Origin: Actinomycetota bacterium
GTDB taxonomy: Bacteria > Actinomycetota > Actinomycetes > Nanopelagicales > Nanopelagicaceae
DNA: 12,026 nt
NCBI GenBank assembly: GCA_009703165.1
Contig: WLGP01000010.1
Location: forward strand, 1 to 12,026
Direction of reading: 5' to 3'
Position 1 is the stretch's first letter. Each line of letters begins with the position of its first letter. Below the pieces are notes generated by a model. The model was not told the origin of the DNA. It searched no databases and saw only the letters and a program-made list of their open reading frames with translations. A program made the translations under genes and the position numbers. Of the stretch, positions 6,566 to 12,026 are shown in pieces.

Positions 6566-7590
6566 CGCCAGGAAAAATATTCGCCTCAAGCATTGATGGT
6601 GTTAGGTCTATTGAGCGTGAAGGTTTACGTAATCTAGATCAGCCGGTTAATGAGAAGACAGCATGCGATCTTGGCTCTGTCACAAAGATAGTCTCGACAA
6701 CTTCCATCATTATGAAACTCGTTGAGAGTAAGACGATTGCAGTTACCGATCAGGTCGAGAGATATCTCCCTGAGTGGGCTAGTTATCAACGTGCAGGTGT
6801 AACAATCGGCGATCTCCTCGAACATCAATCTGGCCTACGTGAATGGCAGCCGCTCTACATTTCACAAGAAAATGGCGCGCAGGCTCGCCAAGTGATTGCC
6901 AAAGATGGATACGCTCATGGCTCTGGTCGCCACTATTCAGATTTGGGATTTATCACGCTAGGAAATGTGATTACCGAAGTTCTCGGAACTGATTTAGAGA
7001 GCGCCTTTAAAGAGTGGGTAAGTAATCCATTGGGATTGAAATCAACTCAATACCGCGCACCTATTGATCCCAGTGATGTCTTTGCCTCATCATTTGGAGA
7101 TCGCGCCGAAATAGAGATGATCAGAACTCAGATTCCATATAAGACAACTGAAACGTTAGAAGAATTTACCCAGTGGCGTGATCACATCTTGGAAGGCGAA
7201 GTCAATGATGGTAATTCTTTCCATCTCTACAAAGGCGTCAGTGGCCATGCTGGATTATTTTCAACTGCAGAAGATCTCCTCAAGTATGGAGAAGAGCTCT
7301 TATCTAGTCTGCATGGAGATGGATACTTTGATAGAAAAGTATTGGAATCTTTTCTTACTCCAGGGCGCGATCAGATGCAGGGACTCGGATTTAGAAATTG
7401 GATAGAGGCAGGCGAGATTGAGTATTGGGGACATACAGGCTTTCCTGGTGTAACCCTGGCTATATCACCCCATCGCAAGAACGTCCTTGTTCTCTTGAGC
7501 AATCGCTTGCTTACGGAAGAAACCCCGGAGAAGACTGAAGATATCTTCGCCGATTTTCGCTCTACGATGCGAAATCGTTATATTAAATAG
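6562..7590 (+). CDS. Serine hydrolase of the beta-lactamase class C / S12 peptidase family, cytoplasmic
   Basis: This 342-residue protein has the three active-site motifs of the beta-lactamase/penicillin-recognising fold: S39-V-T-K42 (S-x-x-K nucleophile), Y125-S-D127 (tyrosine motif, usually Y-x-N) and H291-T-G293 (equivalent of K-T-G; H-x-G is common in this family). VTIGDLLEHQSGL is the usual sequence between the first two. There is no signal peptide or membrane segment, so it should act in the cytoplasm, unlike resistance beta-lactamases or periplasmic DD-peptidases. The ATG at 6562 is chosen over an in-frame TTG at 6550 because it forms the ATGA overlap with the epimerase stop used elsewhere in this operon. 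As I recall, AmiE (YbbE), the MurNAc-L-Ala amidase in the Bacillus subtilis MurNAc operon, is a protein of this fold, so a muropeptide amidase or D-amino-acid peptidase is plausible. The substrate is not provable from sequence. Confidence 0.85.
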   Translation: MTPGKIFASSIDGVRSIEREGLRNLDQPVNEKTACDLGSVTKIVSTTSIIMKLVESKTIAVTDQVERYLPEWASYQRAGVTIGDLLEHQSGLREWQPLYISQENGAQARQVIAKDGYAHGSGRHYSDLGFITLGNVITEVLGTDLESAFKEWVSNPLGLKSTQYRAPIDPSDVFASSFGDRAEIEMIRTQIPYKTTETLEEFTQWRDHILEGEVNDGNSFHLYKGVSGHAGLFSTAEDLLKYGEELLSSLHGDGYFDRKVLESFLTPGRDQMQGLGFRNWIEAGEIEYWGHTGFPGVTLAISPHRKNVLVLLSNRLLTEETPEKTEDIFADFRSTMRNRYIK

Positions 7591-7685
7591 GTGTCTTTTC
7601 GGTGCCTGCCACCCCTATATTAATGGCAAGATTTTTCACAGACATTGCCGAGCAAGGAAATGTTTTTTCATGAAGGGGGTTGCAG
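7591..7685 (+). promoter_or_regulatory. Intergenic control region upstream of the MurR-type regulator
   Basis: This 95-bp gap is the widest gap in the window and the probable start of the second transcription unit. TATATT at 7616-7621 could serve as a -10 box; no convincing -35 lies upstream (TGTCTT at 7592-7597 is weak). Just downstream lie GGCAA at 7625-7629 and TTGCC at 7645-7649, an inverted pair whose centres are 20 bp apart. TTTTTCA occurs twice (7632-7638 and 7664-7670, 32 bp apart), the second copy overlapping the palindrome TTCATGAA (7667-7674). MurR/RpiR regulators often bind repeats beside their own gene, so these are operator candidates. No terminator for the preceding hydrolase gene is visible. 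Confidence 0.4.
7673..7679 (+). promoter_or_regulatory. Ribosome binding site deciding the regulator start
   Basis: AAGGGGG at 7673-7679 lies 6 nt before the GTG at 7686 and directly abuts an in-frame TTG at 7680. Normal spacing therefore favours the GTG as the start of the MurR/RpiR-type gene. Confidence 0.7.
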
Positions 7686-8636
7686 GTGGCTGATAAGCGC
7701 GAAAAGCACCCCATCTTCGGAGATCTCCTCGGCGAGATCGCAAATCAAATCCCTTCATTTCATGCAAGCGAAGTAGCGATCGCAGATGCAATCTTGAGCA
7801 ATCCCGAACTTGCATCAGGAATGAATATTTCGCAGATTGCAGATAAGAGCGGAACCTCTGTCGCATCTGTTGTCCGTTTCTGTAAGACGCTTGGATTTAA
7901 AGGTTATCCAGAGTTTCGCATGGCACTTATTGGCCAACTCAGCCGCCAAATTGCACAAGGTGCCGATCTTCAACTCGATGGCGGTATCACCGTTGATGAC
8001 TCTGCTGCAGAGGTAATTCGCAAGATCGCCTATGCCGACGCACTTGCCATTAAGACAACGGCAGAACGCCTCGATGTTGAGACATTTACCAAGACTGTAG
8101 ATATCTGGGAATCTGCCAGCACAATTGGAATTATCGGTTTTGCATCAAGTGGTTATGTGGCGATGGATCTACAACTCAAGCTCAATCGTCTCGGTAAGCG
8201 ATCTGTTGCCTGGTCTGATCTCCACACCGCACTTACATCCATCTCACTTTTGAAAAAAGGCGATGTACTTGTTGCAATCAGTCATAGCGGCACAACGCTA
8301 GACATTATTGATGTGATCTCTGAATTTAAAGAGAAGGGAATCACGATTGTTCTCATTACCAACGCACTACGTAGCCCAGCAACAGCAATCGCTGATCTAG
8401 TTCTCTTTACCTCTGCGCGCGAAACCACCTTGCGCAGTGGAGCAACGGCAAGTCGTATTGCCCAGTTAACGGTGGTTGATTGTCTCTGCGTCTCCCTGGC
8501 GCAGAGAAACTGGAGCGGCACCAAAGCTGCTCTAGATGAATCTAGATCGGCCGTGGGACGTCGTTCTGGAAAGAAATTGAGCGAAGTTGAAAAACCTCGT
8601 TCAAAACCTACATCCCGCTCTCGAGGAGGAAAATAA
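7686..8636 (+). CDS. MurR/RpiR-family transcriptional regulator
   Basis: This is a sugar-phosphate-sensing DNA-binding regulator of 316 residues. The N-terminal HTH_6 domain spans about 8-85, with the helix-turn-helix near 48-67 (ISQIADKSGTSVASVVRFC) and the family tail KTLGFKGYPEF. A SIS sugar-phosphate domain follows (about 125-260), with IGFASSGYVA and the phosphate-binding A197-I-S-H-S-G-T-T204. The last 30 or so residues are a basic, serine-rich tail (GRRSGKK, SKPTSRSRGGK) beyond the usual family end. The GTG at 7686 is chosen from ribosome-site spacing. The stop abuts the binding-protein start, so regulator and importer are co-transcribed and probably autoregulated. E. coli MurR senses MurNAc-6-phosphate, which is the AnmK product; this ligand fits the neighbourhood, but glucosamine-6-phosphate or another phosphosugar is possible. 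Confidence 0.9.
   Translation: MADKREKHPIFGDLLGEIANQIPSFHASEVAIADAILSNPELASGMNISQIADKSGTSVASVVRFCKTLGFKGYPEFRMALIGQLSRQIAQGADLQLDGGITVDDSAAEVIRKIAYADALAIKTTAERLDVETFTKTVDIWESASTIGIIGFASSGYVAMDLQLKLNRLGKRSVAWSDLHTALTSISLLKKGDVLVAISHSGTTLDIIDVISEFKEKGITIVLITNALRSPATAIADLVLFTSARETTLRSGATASRIAQLTVVDCLCVSLAQRNWSGTKAALDESRSAVGRRSGKKLSEVEKPRSKPTSRSRGGK
8623..8630 (+). promoter_or_regulatory. Strong ribosome binding site for the sugar-binding protein
   Basis: GAGGAGGA, inside the last codons of the regulator gene, lies 6 nt before the GTG at 8637. It is the strongest ribosome site in the window and fits high output of the binding protein. Confidence 0.75.
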
Positions 8637-9920
8637 GTGAAGATCTCACAACGCCGCGTACGCGGTTTGGTAGCTGCGGCAGTTGCTGCGTCAGTAATTG
8701 CTGGCCCAGTAATCGCTTCAATGCCAGCACAAGCAGCATCAGAACTCACATTCTGGAGCTGGCGCACAGAAGATAAGGCTTTCTATGAAGAACAACTAGG
8801 TATCTTCAAGGAAAAGACCGGAATCTCAGTTAAGTTCACGCCATATGTGAACACTGAATACAACGCAATCTTGTCTACAGCTCTTACAGCTGGAAGCGGA
8901 CCAGATGTTATGCAGGTCCGCCCATACGGTGGAATGGCTAACCTTTCAGATGCAGGTAACTTCCTAGCGCTTACCGCTGCGGATGTACCAGCACTTCGCA
9001 GAATGTCTCCTGGCGTACTTGCTGGAGTTCAGGGTTACACAGTGAAGAAGCAGTTCGGTCTTCCATACGCAACATCAGTCATTGGTGTTATGTACAACCC
9101 AGATCTTCTTAAGGAAGCTGGCGTTAAGGCTCTGCCATCAACATGGGATTCATTCCTACGCGTTCTTCAGCAGATCAAGTCAAAGGGAATCATTCCACTA
9201 GGTAACGCATCAGGAAATGCTCCAAGTCTTGAGCAGATGCACGCTGGAATCGGGCCAACCTTCTACGGTGGAACACAGTTCTTTAACGATGTCGTTAAGG
9301 GAACACGTACCTTTACTGATAAGAATTACGTCGCATCATTGCAGGCAGTTAAGGATCTCGTTCCTTTCATGCCAGCAAACCCAGCAGGCGTTGATTACAA
9401 CACCGCTCGCGGACTTTTCGCTAATGAAAAGGCTGCCTTCTACATCGGTGGAAACTATGAAATCTCATACTTCCGCTCACTCAACCCATCACTCAACGTT
9501 GCTTGGATGCCAGCACCAGCTGCTGCACCAGGTGCTAAGCGCTTTGTGACAACATGGGCAGATGGTGGCTTTGGTATCAACGCAAAGACCAAGGCAAAGC
9601 CAGAAGCAATCAAGCTTCTTAACTTCCTTGCTAGCAAGGAGTTCAACCAGGCAGCAGCAGATCAGCTCGGTTGGATCCCAACAGCTCCGTACATCAAGAT
9701 CACAGATCCTGCGATCGCAAAGATGTCGAAGTCACTAGCATCACAGGGCACACCATTCTTGAACGTAGTTGGTTTCCGTTTCGGAACACCTACTAGCTCA
9801 GCAATTTTGCAGCCAGGATTCCAGAAGCTCACTGCGGGTACAACAACAGCCGCAGAACTTGCTAAGGATGTCCAGGCAGCAGTTGCAACTTGGTACGCTC
9901 CACAAAAGGGTAAGTCCTAA
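8637..9920 (+). CDS. Extracellular sugar-binding protein of a CUT1 ABC importer
   Basis: This is the 427-residue solute-binding subunit (SBP_bac_1 family) that captures a sugar outside the membrane. The N-terminus is a Sec signal peptide: basic MKISQRRVRG, a hydrophobic run to about residue 28, and a type I cleavage site AQA|A after residue 33. The mature part begins ELTFWSWR and shows family traits: GPDVMQVRPYG, the hinge region GLPYATSVIGVMYNPDLLKEAG, and GFGINAKTKAKPEAIKLLNFL. There is no lipobox and no cysteine anywhere in the protein, so it is not an ordinary lipoprotein. The GTG start directly follows the regulator stop, with a strong ribosome site. Lysine is almost always AAG, suggesting selection for high expression. 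The ligand is unknown; with a MurR-type regulator beside it and AnmK nearby, a muramyl or GlcNAc sugar is likely. Confidence 0.9.
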   Translation: MKISQRRVRGLVAAAVAASVIAGPVIASMPAQAASELTFWSWRTEDKAFYEEQLGIFKEKTGISVKFTPYVNTEYNAILSTALTAGSGPDVMQVRPYGGMANLSDAGNFLALTAADVPALRRMSPGVLAGVQGYTVKKQFGLPYATSVIGVMYNPDLLKEAGVKALPSTWDSFLRVLQQIKSKGIIPLGNASGNAPSLEQMHAGIGPTFYGGTQFFNDVVKGTRTFTDKNYVASLQAVKDLVPFMPANPAGVDYNTARGLFANEKAAFYIGGNYEISYFRSLNPSLNVAWMPAPAAAPGAKRFVTTWADGGFGINAKTKAKPEAIKLLNFLASKEFNQAAADQLGWIPTAPYIKITDPAIAKMSKSLASQGTPFLNVVGFRFGTPTSSAILQPGFQKLTAGTTTAAELAKDVQAAVATWYAPQKGKS

Positions 9921-9929
9921 GAAATAGAG

Positions 9930-9979
9930 ATCGGGTGCGGAAAATTTTTTCCGCACCCGATTTTTCTTGTTTTGTTTTT
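9930..9979 (+). terminator. Intrinsic terminator after the sugar-binding protein gene
   Basis: The arm 9930-9944 (ATCGGGTGCGGAAAA) pairs perfectly with 9947-9961, giving a stem of up to 15 bp. A T-rich tract (TTTTCTTGTTTTGTTTTT) follows at 9962-9979. This is a textbook Rho-independent terminator. It begins 9 nt after the binding-protein stop and lies within the operon, before the permease genes, so read-through must occur for the permeases to be expressed unless a separate promoter exists. I see no clear promoter between 9980 and the next start. Confidence 0.9.
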
Positions 9980-10002
9980 GCTATCTGAGAAGAGGAATGT
10001 AA

Positions 10003-10923
10003 GTGAAGCTCAGCGGTATTAAGAGAGAGCAACGTAAATTTCGTTGGCTCCTGCTCTCTCCAGGATTATTGATTATTATTATCTTTACCAGCGTCCCTGC
10101 GCTGACAACACTGAGTTACGCCTTCTTTGAGTGGAAGGGCTTCGTCCGTGGTTCATGGGCTGGCTTTACCAACTTCGAACGCCTCTTCACCTTCCCTTTC
10201 AGAGATCAATTCTTTATGGCATTTCGCCACAATGTTCTTGTCTTTATAGGAATTATGATTTTGCAGACATCTCTTGGTCTGCTCATCGCATATGCACTCT
10301 TTAATCTTCAGAGAGGTCAACGATTCTTTAGAACAGTTACCTTCCTTCCAGTTATCTTCTCTCTGGTAATCGTGGGCTATATGTGGCAGATCATCCTTGA
10401 TCCGTACTACGGCCCAATTAACTTGATCGTAGGAGAGCTGGGACAACCAACCTGGGCGCGGGCATGGCTCGGCGATACAGCAACAGCCCTTCCTACACTT
10501 GTCTTTATCAACTTATGGCGCTGGGTCGGATTCCCAGCAATCATCTTCTTGGCCGGACTTAATGCGATCAGCACCGATTACATCGAAGCCGCCCGCATTG
10601 ATGGAGCATCTGAAGGAAAGATCTTTAGAAAGATTCTCTTCCCACTTCTTGCCCCATCGATGACGATCATCACGATCCTCACATTTATCGGAGCCTTTGA
10701 ATGGTTTGATCTCCCATACATTCTGGGTGGATCTAATGGCTCTCCCGCCGGAGCTACAGATACTTTGGCGCTGATGTTCTATCGCCTCTCATTTGGTTCA
10801 GTTGATTCTGGCGCCAACGAAGTTGGTGTGGGTTCAGCACTCGGTGTAATTATCTTTACCGTTGTAGGAGTAGGCGCTGCCGTCGGTTCTAAATTACTGC
10901 GTCGCAGAGAGGTGGAGATGTAA
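10003..10923 (+). CDS. Sugar ABC transporter permease, CUT1 family (MalF/UgpA type)
   Basis: This is the first membrane subunit of the sugar importer, 306 residues. The first helix is at about 14-36 (WLLLSPGLLIIIIFTSVPAL), and hydrophobic segments recur to the C-terminus, as expected for six helices. The EAA loop that docks the ATPase starts at E195 (EAARIDGASEGKIFRKI, then LFPLLAPS), an excellent match to the CUT1 consensus. The GTG at 10003 is preceded by AGAAGAGGA at 9988-9996 with about 6 nt spacing; the nearby ATG at 9998 is closed at once by TAA. The gene follows the terminator-like hairpin, so it is probably expressed below the binding protein. Its TAA at 10921-10923 abuts the start of the second permease. 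The imported sugar cannot be read from the permease itself. Confidence 0.93.
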   Translation: MKLSGIKREQRKFRWLLLSPGLLIIIIFTSVPALTTLSYAFFEWKGFVRGSWAGFTNFERLFTFPFRDQFFMAFRHNVLVFIGIMILQTSLGLLIAYALFNLQRGQRFFRTVTFLPVIFSLVIVGYMWQIILDPYYGPINLIVGELGQPTWARAWLGDTATALPTLVFINLWRWVGFPAIIFLAGLNAISTDYIEAARIDGASEGKIFRKILFPLLAPSMTIITILTFIGAFEWFDLPYILGGSNGSPAGATDTLALMFYRLSFGSVDSGANEVGVGSALGVIIFTVVGVGAAVGSKLLRRREVEM

Positions 10924-11748
10924 ATGAAACTCTTCATGTCAAAGACATTCTTCCGCGGAGTCTTGATTGTCAACGCCATCGTGATCTTGCTTCCGGTTCT
11001 CTTCCTTGTCAACTCAAGCCTTCGTGAGACAAATGATTTTGCACGAACGCCACTCAAACTTGCAACAGATCCTGCATGGAGTAACTTCGCGTCAGTCTGG
11101 CAAGACGGTAACTTTGCGATCTACCTAAAGAATTCAATCCTTGTCACCGGTGGTTCGCTGATCCTAATTCTTGTCTGCGCACTTGGTGCAGGCTTTGTTC
11201 TAGGTCGTTATGAGTTCCGCGGCCATAGCTTGATCATGGCCTTCGTCCTTTCAGGAATGTTAGTTCCGGCAAAACTTGCGATCCTCCCACTCTTTATCCA
11301 GCTCAAGTGGATGCACCTGCTCAACTCCCATCTAGGTCTGATCTTGGTCTATGCCGCAGGCGCACTTCCTGCTGCGATATTTATTATGAGTGGCTTCTTT
11401 AGATCACTTCCTGCAGATCTAGATAACGCAGCCCGAATCGATGGGGCATCTGAATTCCAACTCTTACGTCGAGTCCTCATGCCACTAGTCCGACCAGGAC
11501 TTGCGATCGTTGCAATCTACTCAGCAATTCCAATCTGGAATGACTTCTTCCTGCCCCTTGTATTCCTACAAGATCCTGAGAAGAAGACGATCATGCAGGG
11601 GTTGACGATGTTCTTTGGTCAGTACTCATCACAATGGGGAGTCCTCTTTGCAGGCCTGACTATGGCAGCCCTTCCTCTGATCGTTCTCTATCTCATTCTC
11701 TCTGAGCAATTCATTAAGGGGCTTACCGCCGGTGCTGTGAAAGGCTAG
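10924..11748 (+). CDS. Sugar ABC transporter permease, CUT1 family (MalG/UgpE type)
   Basis: This is the second membrane subunit, 274 residues, typical for MalG/UgpE-like proteins. A first helix is at about 12-32 (VNAIVILLPVLFLVNSSL), and the motif FVLGRYEFRG and further helices follow. The EAA loop appears as N168-AARIDGASEFQLLRR, followed by VLMPLVRPGL. The ATG at 10924 directly follows the upstream TAA, with GAGAGGTGGAG just before it as ribosome site. Together with the preceding permease it forms the pore of a carbohydrate importer. No ATPase gene follows. Many actinobacterial CUT1 systems borrow a shared MsiK-type ATPase encoded elsewhere, and that is the likely explanation. Confidence 0.93.
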   Translation: MKLFMSKTFFRGVLIVNAIVILLPVLFLVNSSLRETNDFARTPLKLATDPAWSNFASVWQDGNFAIYLKNSILVTGGSLILILVCALGAGFVLGRYEFRGHSLIMAFVLSGMLVPAKLAILPLFIQLKWMHLLNSHLGLILVYAAGALPAAIFIMSGFFRSLPADLDNAARIDGASEFQLLRRVLMPLVRPGLAIVAIYSAIPIWNDFFLPLVFLQDPEKKTIMQGLTMFFGQYSSQWGVLFAGLTMAALPLIVLYLILSEQFIKGLTAGAVKG

Positions 11749-11752
11749 GCAT

Positions 11753-12026
11753 ATGGCTTTTCTAGGAATTGATGCCGGCGCCTCATCGGCTAAGTGGGCG
11801 TTGGCAGATGAGAGCTCAATCGTGCTCACGGGAGTTACTGGACCAATCGATGGCCATATCACTCGGAGTGAATCACTTGAGCGGATGCAGAAGAATCTGG
11901 CGCAGATAAAGTCTGAGTGTTCACAGAGTATTGATCACGTAGTAATCGGCATTACTGGAATCGCAGAGACTCCTGCAGAGCGCGCGCAGACACTTAAGGT
12001 CATCGCAGATGTATTTACCGATTCCA
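11753..12026 (+). CDS. BadF/BadG-type sugar kinase, probable GlcNAc/MurNAc kinase (5' part)
   Basis: This open frame begins at ATG 11753, 4 nt after the permease stop, with AAAGG at 11740-11744 as ribosome site, and runs off the right edge after 91 codons. The beginning MAFLGIDAGASSAKWALAD is the first phosphate-binding motif of the ASKHA fold (usually GIDGGGTKTK in this family). VVIGITGIAE at about 63-72 fits the second strand-and-loop element. The BadF/BadG/BcrA/BcrD family contains N-acetylglucosamine kinases and Clostridium MurK, which phosphorylates both MurNAc and GlcNAc. Next to a MurR-type regulator, a sugar importer and AnmK, an amino-sugar kinase is the best reading. Most of the protein is missing, so substrate residues cannot be checked. 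Confidence 0.75.
   Translation, partial: MAFLGIDAGASSAKWALADESSIVLTGVTGPIDGHITRSESLERMQKNLAQIKSECSQSIDHVVIGITGIAETPAERAQTLKVIADVFTDS

Noticed and set aside
6562..7590. Beta-lactamase antibiotic resistance gene
   Set aside because: There is no signal peptide, and its position in an operon with AnmK and a dipeptide epimerase argues for a catabolic hydrolase of the same fold.
7601..7613. Small hairpin GGTG/CACC after the hydrolase stop as a terminator
   Set aside because: The stem is only 4 bp and is not followed by a T-run.
7680..7685. TTG start for the MurR-type regulator
   Set aside because: The ribosome site ends at 7679, leaving no spacing for a start at 7680; the GTG at 7686 is correctly spaced.
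8282..8767. 161-codon minus-strand open frame spanning the regulator and binding-protein junction
   Set aside because: It is antisense to two well-supported genes, and its translation shows no domain.
1..12026. Mobile elements, CRISPR arrays, tRNA or rRNA genes
   Set aside because: No spaced repeats, transposase motifs, terminal inverted repeats or tRNA-like folds were seen; intergenic space is too short for most of these.

Overview
The window looks like a stretch of chromosome from a genome-streamlined, free-living actinobacterium, most plausibly the freshwater acI/Nanopelagicales group ('Ca. Planktophila'-like). This placement is inference. It rests on base composition that looks close to half G+C, very tight gene packing (ATGA and TAATG overlaps, almost no spacers), frequent GTG starts, and CUT1 sugar-importer genes with no ATPase of their own. 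No marker gene in the window fixes the taxonomy.

Layout. Positions 2-73 hold the last codons of what is probably a peptide-binding protein. A 12-bp hairpin (86-121) follows, then a compact Dpp/Opp-type peptide ABC importer: two permeases (156-1121, 1118-1960) and two ATPases (1960-2928, 2925-3872). Next come anhydro-N-acetylmuramic acid kinase AnmK (3873-5039), a GNAT acetyltransferase on the opposite strand (5036-5533), an L-Ala-D/L-Glu-type dipeptide epimerase (5546-6565) and a cytoplasmic serine hydrolase of the beta-lactamase/S12 fold (6562-7590). After a 95-bp spacer with promoter- and operator-like sequence comes a second transcription unit. It contains a MurR/RpiR-type regulator (7686-8636), a secreted sugar-binding protein (8637-9920), a strong intrinsic terminator (9930-9979), two CUT1 permeases (10003-10923, 10924-11748) and the first 91 codons of a BadF/BadG-type sugar kinase (11753 to the edge).

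How the genes fit together. Nearly every gene matches one step in taking up and breaking down peptidoglycan fragments. One importer would bring in cell-wall peptides and the other the amino sugar. AnmK, and probably the BadF-type kinase, would phosphorylate the muramyl sugar. The S12 hydrolase would cut a muropeptide bond, and the epimerase would turn L-Ala-D-Glu into L-Ala-L-Glu for ordinary peptidases. A MurR-type regulator, whose known E. coli ligand is MurNAc-6-phosphate, would sense the product. The 1,6-anhydro form that AnmK uses is made by lytic transglycosylases, so the likely food is wall debris shed by other bacteria. MurQ etherase, a NagZ/NamZ glycosidase and NagA/NagB are not in the window and would be expected nearby if the reading is right.
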